Below are positions 6,739 to 10,894 of a stretch of 10,894 bases of DNA, piece after piece. The notes under the pieces are model-generated. The model was not told the DNA's origin and searched no databases. It was given only the letters and a program-made list of their open reading frames with translations. The translations under genes and the position numbers were made by a program. Source of the DNA: Candidatus Latescibacterota bacterium (GTDB lineage Bacteria > Latescibacterota > UBA2968 > UBA8231); NCBI GenBank assembly GCA_003529325.1, contig DPVW01000341.1:1-10894 (forward strand), in the 5' to 3' direction. Within the stretch, counting starts at the first letter, position 1; every line of letters begins with the position of its first letter.

Positions 6739-7899
6739 ATGGCTGATGGCACGGTATACGATTTCGGCAGTGGCTGCACGAATCCCGAGACCTTTCCTGT
6801 GCAGGGGTTGGCCGACGCCGCGGCGCGAGCGATCACGACCGTCGGTGAGGACTTCACCCGGTATCCCGGCGATCTCGGCCATGCGGGTCTGCGCCAGGTG
6901 CTGGCGGCGCGCGAAACAGAACGTGAGGGGGTGGAGGTATCTGCGGATCACATCGCACTGACAAATGGGTCCATGCAGGGCGTCACCCTCGTGGCGGAAG
7001 CGCTCATGGCGGCGGATGGCAAACCGGATATCGTCGTCTGTGAGGAACTGACGTATTCGGGCACCATCGGCGCCTATCGACGGCTTGGACTGCGTTTGGA
7101 AGGTGTCGCCCTCGATGAGGACGGCATGATCCCGGCGGACCTGGAGCGGGTCATGGAATCACTGCACACGGCAGGCACACCGCCACGGTTCCTGTACACC
7201 CTGTCCACGTATCAGAATCCCACTGGCTCCGTCATGCCACGCGCCCGACGCCTGGAGATTATCGCCATCGCCCGGCGTTTTGCCGTGCCCATCGTCGAAG
7301 ACAATTGTTACGCCGATGTGCACTTCGACGGGGACAAGCAGCCATCATTGTATGCTCTCGACCCCGACGGCACCGACCACATCTATCTATGCTCGCTGTC
7401 GAAGATTCTCGGCCCGGGCGTGCGTGAGGGATACATCCACGCGCGGCCGCCCATGCTGGCGCGGCTCCTCGATCGACGATTCGATGGTGGCAACAGCTTG
7501 CTGACGGCCTCGGTGCTGGCCGAATTCTTTCGCCATCGATTGTGGGACCATTGCGCAGAGATGAATGCCGCTCTGCAGCAAAAGCGCGACGCCGTATTGG
7601 TGGGACTCGAGGCCACCGTCAGTGATCTCTGCACCTGGTCGCGTCCCGCCGGAGGGCTGTTCATCTGGGTCACCTTGCCCGATGATGTCGACCTCGATCA
7701 CTTGCTCCAACTCACCACAGAACGCGGTGTCCGCTGTGCTCGTGGGCGTTCGTTCCACATTCATGATACGGACGTGCCGAATATCCGCCTGGCCTTTGGT
7801 CAGCCTACCGTAGCCGCGATCAACGCCGGAATCCCCATCCTCGGTGAGTGCATCCGTGCGGCGTGCAGCGGAGAGGCGCGGGCGAATGCTGCTGGCTAG
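6739..7899 (+). CDS. PLP-dependent aminotransferase, class I/II (fold type I)
   Basis: Cytoplasmic pyridoxal-phosphate enzyme, 386 aa from ATG 6739, which has a strong AAGGAG site. It most resembles the aminoadipate/aromatic aminotransferase-like and MocR-domain group. Visible residues: NGSMQG (76-81, phosphate-binding turn), the YQNPTG motif with Asn160, VEDNCY with Asp188 (contacts the pyridine nitrogen) and Tyr191, the SLSKILGPGVREG motif with Schiff-base Lys222 and Arg229, and NIRLAF with Arg350, the usual binder of the substrate alpha-carboxylate. All catalytic positions are intact, so it should act on an alpha-amino or alpha-keto acid. No N-terminal GntR-type DNA-binding domain is present, so it is not a full MocR regulator. 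The substrate cannot be named. The neighbouring methyltransferase hints at a two-step amination and methylation, but a DegT-type sugar aminotransferase would be expected for amino-sugar synthesis and this is not one. A 46-nt gap separates it from nadE. Confidence 0.88.
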   Translation: MADGTVYDFGSGCTNPETFPVQGLADAAARAITTVGEDFTRYPGDLGHAGLRQVLAARETEREGVEVSADHIALTNGSMQGVTLVAEALMAADGKPDIVVCEELTYSGTIGAYRRLGLRLEGVALDEDGMIPADLERVMESLHTAGTPPRFLYTLSTYQNPTGSVMPRARRLEIIAIARRFAVPIVEDNCYADVHFDGDKQPSLYALDPDGTDHIYLCSLSKILGPGVREGYIHARPPMLARLLDRRFDGGNSLLTASVLAEFFRHRLWDHCAEMNAALQQKRDAVLVGLEATVSDLCTWSRPAGGLFIWVTLPDDVDLDHLLQLTTERGVRCARGRSFHIHDTDVPNIRLAFGQPTVAAINAGIPILGECIRAACSGEARANAAG

Positions 7900-7945
7900 G
7901 TGCATGTCCGAAGGCCACGAGTACACCCGATGACAGGACAGTAGC

Positions 7946-9889
7946 ATGGTCGGGCCAGCGGTAGCCGATCTGCCGCGCATCGCGCTGGCGCAGATGGAGG
8001 TCCGGCCCGGTCGGGCCGATCTGAATGTGGCGTGCATGGAGAGCCTCATCTCTCAGGCTCGCGATGCCGGGGCGGAGCTCGTCGCCTTCCCGGAGATGTG
8101 TGTGCCCGGATATGTGCTCGGTGATCTATGGGAGGTGGACGTCCTCGTCGAGGACTGGGCAGCTCTGAGCGATCGCATACGCGCTGCTGGAGAGGGGCTG
8201 ACCCTGTTGTTCGGTAACGTCGTCTGTCACCGGGGCACCATTGGCCACGATGGCCGTCTGCGCAAGATCAACGCCATACGGGTCTGTCACGATGGCGAAT
8301 GGGTCGACCGCCCCGCCGCCCCACCCGGATTGCCCTCTGGCTGCCAACCGAAGACACTGCACCCCAACTATCGTTTCTTCGACGACGATCGTCACTTCAT
8401 CTCGGCGCGCCACCTGGCACAGGAGCAGGGCCGCTCCCCCTACGACTGGAGTGTGCCTTTCGAGGTGCCACGCCGGGGGGGTGGCACATTCCGTTTTGGC
8501 ACCCAGTTGTGTGAAGACATCTGGTGCCAGGACTACTGCTGGGAGGGGGAGTCTCTCGACATGTTGCGTGGGTTCGCCCAAGCAGGTGCACAGGCCGTAT
8601 TCAATCTGTCCTCGTCGCCATGGACGTGGCAGAAGAATGACAAGCGCAACCGTACCATACGCGAGATCCTGCGTCACTCGCCGCTGCCATTGTTCTACAT
8701 AAACCATGTGGGAGGGCAGAACAATGGCAAGAATATCCTCGTCTTCGATGGCGACACCACAGCCTACGAAGGGGATGGCACGATCGTCGCCCGGGCCCGG
8801 TCCTGGCATGAGGGATTGGTCTGCGTCGGCGGTGGCAGCGATCCATCTGCGGTCGACGAAGGGCCGACTAATGAAGTAGAGTCGATCTATCAGGCGATTC
8901 TGCAGGGTCTACGTCATCTGGAGCATTTTCTCGGCGCGGGCCGTTATCTGATCGGCGCTTCGGGTGGGATCGATTCGAGTGTCGTCACCTGTCTGCTGGA
9001 ACGTGCCTTTGGTGCCGACCGCGTATTCGCCGTCAACATGCCCACACGATTCAACGCGTCGCTGACACAGGAGAATGCCCACGATCTTGCGGCGGCTCTG
9101 GAAATCGATTTCCTCCGTGTGCCCATCGAGGGACTCTACGGTGTCGTCTCCGATCTGATACAGGCCGCCACCTTCCCAAATTCCGAAGGGGAGTACACGC
9201 GCCTGGTGGACGAGAATCTTCAGGCCCGTATTCGTGGTTCGGATGTGCTCGCCGGAATCGCTGCCAAACACGGATTGTTGTTCACCAACAATGGCAACAA
9301 GACCGAACTCGCTCTTGGATACACGACCCTGTATGGGGATCTCGACGGCGCCGTGGCACCCATCGCCGATCTGTACAAGACACAGGTCTTCGAACTGGGG
9401 CAGTATCTCAACGACGTCGTCTACTCACGAGAGGTGATTCCGAGGAACCTGCTCGACCGGTCGACGGTCCCCAGCGCCGAGTTGTCGGCGGCGCAGGACG
9501 TGACCCAGGGGAAGGGCGATCCGATTCTTTATGGGTACCACTGTGCCGTGCTGCGTCAGCTGATCGAATATCGTCGTCATCCCGTGGAACTCATCGATTG
9601 GGCACTCGATGGTTCGCTGCTAAAGCAGCTCGAGTGTCGGTGGGATGCCGATGAGTTTTTTGCAGCCTTCCCCGATCCAAAGAGTTGGCTTCAGGATCTG
9701 GAATGGGTGGAACGGCAACTACGCGTCAACTACTACAAACGCATCCAAGCGCCCCCATTGATCGTGTTGAGTAAACGAGCTTTTGGCTTCGACCTACGTG
9801 AGAGCCAGGTACCCGCTTCTCCACCTCAACGGTGGACGGAGGCAGCCGGTAAACTGAGAGATCTGGGGTCATGGCCTGTGCCCCAGTGA
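7946..9889 (+). CDS. nadE: Glutamine-dependent NAD+ synthetase (glutaminase plus synthetase domains)
   Basis: Final enzyme of NAD+ synthesis in the cytoplasm: ATP-dependent amidation of nicotinic acid adenine dinucleotide with ammonia from glutamine. The 647-residue protein is the two-domain form. The N-terminal nitrilase-type glutaminase (about 10-290) shows the Glu-Lys-Cys triad as Glu50 (FPEMCVPGY), Lys136 (PKTLHPNY) and Cys189 (QLCEDIW). The C-terminal synthetase (about 310-647) has the ATP-pyrophosphatase P-loop SGGIDSS (339-345), TNNGNKTELALGYTTLYGD, and a late KRIQAPP with KRAFGFDLRESQ. The stretch before Lys136 (about 112-135) looks longer than in homologues I remember and contains Pro- and Gly-rich sequence. 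AGGACA (7935-7940) is 5 nt before the ATG. The gene follows the aminotransferase at 46 nt and its stop codon lies in a hairpin loop that may couple it to the next gene. Identity is secure. Confidence 0.95.
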   Translation: MVGPAVADLPRIALAQMEVRPGRADLNVACMESLISQARDAGAELVAFPEMCVPGYVLGDLWEVDVLVEDWAALSDRIRAAGEGLTLLFGNVVCHRGTIGHDGRLRKINAIRVCHDGEWVDRPAAPPGLPSGCQPKTLHPNYRFFDDDRHFISARHLAQEQGRSPYDWSVPFEVPRRGGGTFRFGTQLCEDIWCQDYCWEGESLDMLRGFAQAGAQAVFNLSSSPWTWQKNDKRNRTIREILRHSPLPLFYINHVGGQNNGKNILVFDGDTTAYEGDGTIVARARSWHEGLVCVGGGSDPSAVDEGPTNEVESIYQAILQGLRHLEHFLGAGRYLIGASGGIDSSVVTCLLERAFGADRVFAVNMPTRFNASLTQENAHDLAAALEIDFLRVPIEGLYGVVSDLIQAATFPNSEGEYTRLVDENLQARIRGSDVLAGIAAKHGLLFTNNGNKTELALGYTTLYGDLDGAVAPIADLYKTQVFELGQYLNDVVYSREVIPRNLLDRSTVPSAELSAAQDVTQGKGDPILYGYHCAVLRQLIEYRRHPVELIDWALDGSLLKQLECRWDADEFFAAFPDPKSWLQDLEWVERQLRVNYYKRIQAPPLIVLSKRAFGFDLRESQVPASPPQRWTEAAGKLRDLGSWPVPQ

Positions 9890-9896
9890 TCTGGGG
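9860..9896 (+). repeat. Direct repeat GATCTGGGG flanking the nadE stop
   Basis: The 9-mer GATCTGGGG occurs at 9860-9868 and 9888-9896, 28 nt apart. Each copy contains a CTGGGG that can pair with the CCCCAG at 9881-9886 lying between them, which makes two hairpins mutually exclusive. Confidence 0.7.
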
Positions 9897-9900
9897 CACA
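9877..9900 (+). promoter_or_regulatory. Perfect hairpin enclosing the nadE stop codon and the next ribosome binding site
   Basis: TGTGCCCCAG (9877-9886) and CTGGGGCACA (9891-9900) are exact inverted repeats, 10 bp, with loop TGAT (9887-9890). The nadE stop TGA (9887-9889) forms three of the four loop bases. The 3' arm includes GGGG (9893-9896), 7 nt before ATG 9904 and the best ribosome binding site for the glycosyltransferase. No T tract follows, so it is not a normal intrinsic terminator. A second CTGGGG (9863-9868) can pair with the same CCCCAG (9881-9886), giving an alternative fold that would free the downstream site. Confidence 0.6.
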
Positions 9901-9903
9901 CGC

Positions 9904-10894
9904 ATGTCTCGCCGAGCCGTTTACAGCTGGGTCCTTGGCGCGACGATTGTCGCCATTGTCGTTCGCCTCCCGGGGCTCGATCGCGAGATCACCCACGACG
10001 AAGCCTACTCCTGGCTTGGTTACGCTTCCATGCCGTATGCGACGTTGCTGTCGACATACGACATGCCGAACAATCATCTTCTGCACTCGGCGGCGATGCG
10101 CCTGTCCTCTCGCATGTTCGGGGGAGATCAGGAGTGGGTGTTGCGAGCACCGGCTTTTGTTGCAGGTGTGGTAACGATCCCGATGATGGCTGGTCTGGCA
10201 ACGGCTGCTCTGGGCTCCCCGGTGGCCGGTATCGTAGCCGCGTGGTGGATGGCACTCCACCCATCCCACATCTCGTACTCGAACACAGCCCGTGGATACG
10301 CCTTGCTCGTCCTCTTCGGCGCGCTCTCGTGGTGGTCGGTGGTGCTCGCCTTCCAGGGCCGCCCCCGCTTCTGGATCGGTTTTGCCGTCGCCGCCTTTCT
10401 GGCGACATGGACCATTCCCAGTGGCGTTTTTCTCCTGCTCGCCCTCGGTGGCTGGGCGTTGGTGACAGCTTGGCGTCGAGGGGGTGCTACCGGTGCCAGA
10501 CCCGTTCTGCTGGCAACGACAGCAGCGGTCCTTGCCTGTGTCCTGGCATACGTGGCTGTTTTCGAGGAACTCCAGAGTGCGTCTGAGCGTTGGGGGATCA
10601 AACTCTGGTCAGAGCCTGGCGAGGCCCTCGCCGCGCTGTGGTCGGGAGCTGAGTTGCTGACGGGTGGATCGGCGCTGATGGCGGGACTGGTTCTGCTGGG
10701 TTGGAGTCGATGGCTGCAACGGCGCGATGCGGTGGGCGCGCAGGTCGTCGCCGTCGTCGTCGTGCCACTCGTGGCCGCCCTCCTGAGCGGTGTGGCCGGG
10801 CCGCCGCGGTCCTACTTCTATCTGTTGCCGGCGGTGCTCGTGAGTGCCTCGGCATGGGCCATCGATCCGCGTCAGCAAGTGCGCCGGGTCGGTG
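9904..10894 (+). CDS. GT-C type membrane glycosyltransferase (GT39/ArnT-like), 3' end beyond the window
   Basis: Reading from ATG 9904 the frame stays open to the window edge, 330 codons, with the C-terminus missing. The protein is highly hydrophobic, with a first membrane segment at about 8-22 and several more (about 83-117, 131-150, 158-188, 200-219). The first extracytoplasmic loop carries HDEAYS (31-36), whose Asp-Glu pair is the usual acidic catalytic motif of GT-C enzymes, then PNNHLLH (55-61) and LRAPAFVAGVVTIP (80-93), a hallmark of the PMT/ArnT-like family, and ARGYAL (129-134). Such enzymes use a polyprenyl-phosphate sugar as donor and act on the outer face of the inner membrane; the acceptor here is unknown. 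In-frame alternatives are GTG 9886, overlapping the nadE stop as GTGA, and ATG 9871. ATG 9904 is favoured by GGGG 7 nt upstream and by the basic residues just before the first membrane segment. The gene looks co-transcribed with nadE. Confidence 0.85.
   Translation, partial: MSRRAVYSWVLGATIVAIVVRLPGLDREITHDEAYSWLGYASMPYATLLSTYDMPNNHLLHSAAMRLSSRMFGGDQEWVLRAPAFVAGVVTIPMMAGLATAALGSPVAGIVAAWWMALHPSHISYSNTARGYALLVLFGALSWWSVVLAFQGRPRFWIGFAVAAFLATWTIPSGVFLLLALGGWALVTAWRRGGATGARPVLLATTAAVLACVLAYVAVFEELQSASERWGIKLWSEPGEALAALWSGAELLTGGSALMAGLVLLGWSRWLQRRDAVGAQVVAVVVVPLVAALLSGVAGPPRSYFYLLPAVLVSASAWAIDPRQQVRRVG

Noticed and set aside
9877..9900. The nadE-stop hairpin as an intrinsic terminator
   Set aside because: No T tract follows the 3' arm and a co-oriented gene starts 3 nt later.

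Overview
The window is about 60% GC by eye. All recognisable genes lie on the + strand and coding density is high. It looks like chromosomal DNA of a Gram-negative bacterium. The 2-oxoglutarate dehydrogenase proteins match the E. coli-type enzymes over long stretches as I remember them, which points to a proteobacterium or a relative. I cannot fix the taxon from sequence alone, and I see no transposase, integrase, phage gene, tRNA, rRNA or CRISPR array.

Region 1 (1-5729) is a compact operon for the complete 2-oxoglutarate dehydrogenase complex: sucA (E1), sucB (E2) and lpdA (E3). The gaps are 21 and 2 nt. E1 decarboxylates 2-oxoglutarate on thiamine diphosphate, E2 carries the succinyl group on a lipoyl-lysine and passes it to CoA, and E3 reoxidises the lipoyl group with FAD and NAD+. 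All expected catalytic motifs are present. A plausible sigma70-type promoter lies just upstream of sucA. The sdh and sucCD genes often found beside these genes are not visible here.

Region 2 (5730-5940) is a 211-nt gap that ends in a strong intrinsic terminator (5866-5894). Before the terminator is a GC-rich stretch able to form a long hairpin whose loop can pair with a downstream segment. It may be just the operon's 3' end, or a small RNA or leader; it matches no RNA family that I recognise.

Region 3 (5941-10894) is a second co-oriented run with short gaps or overlap. It holds a class I SAM-dependent methyltransferase resembling amino-sugar N,N-dimethyltransferases (TylM1/DesVI type), a fold-type I PLP aminotransferase, a two-domain glutamine-dependent NAD+ synthetase (nadE), and the first 330 codons of a multi-spanning GT-C glycosyltransferase cut by the window end. 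Only nadE has a firmly assignable role. The nadE stop codon sits in the 4-nt loop of a perfect 10-bp hairpin whose 3' arm contains the likely ribosome binding site of the glycosyltransferase, which suggests translational coupling.

I did not find a clear new defence, mobile or catalytic system. The best leads are the hairpin at the nadE stop, the structured intergenic RNA candidate, and the unexplained pairing of the methyltransferase with the aminotransferase.
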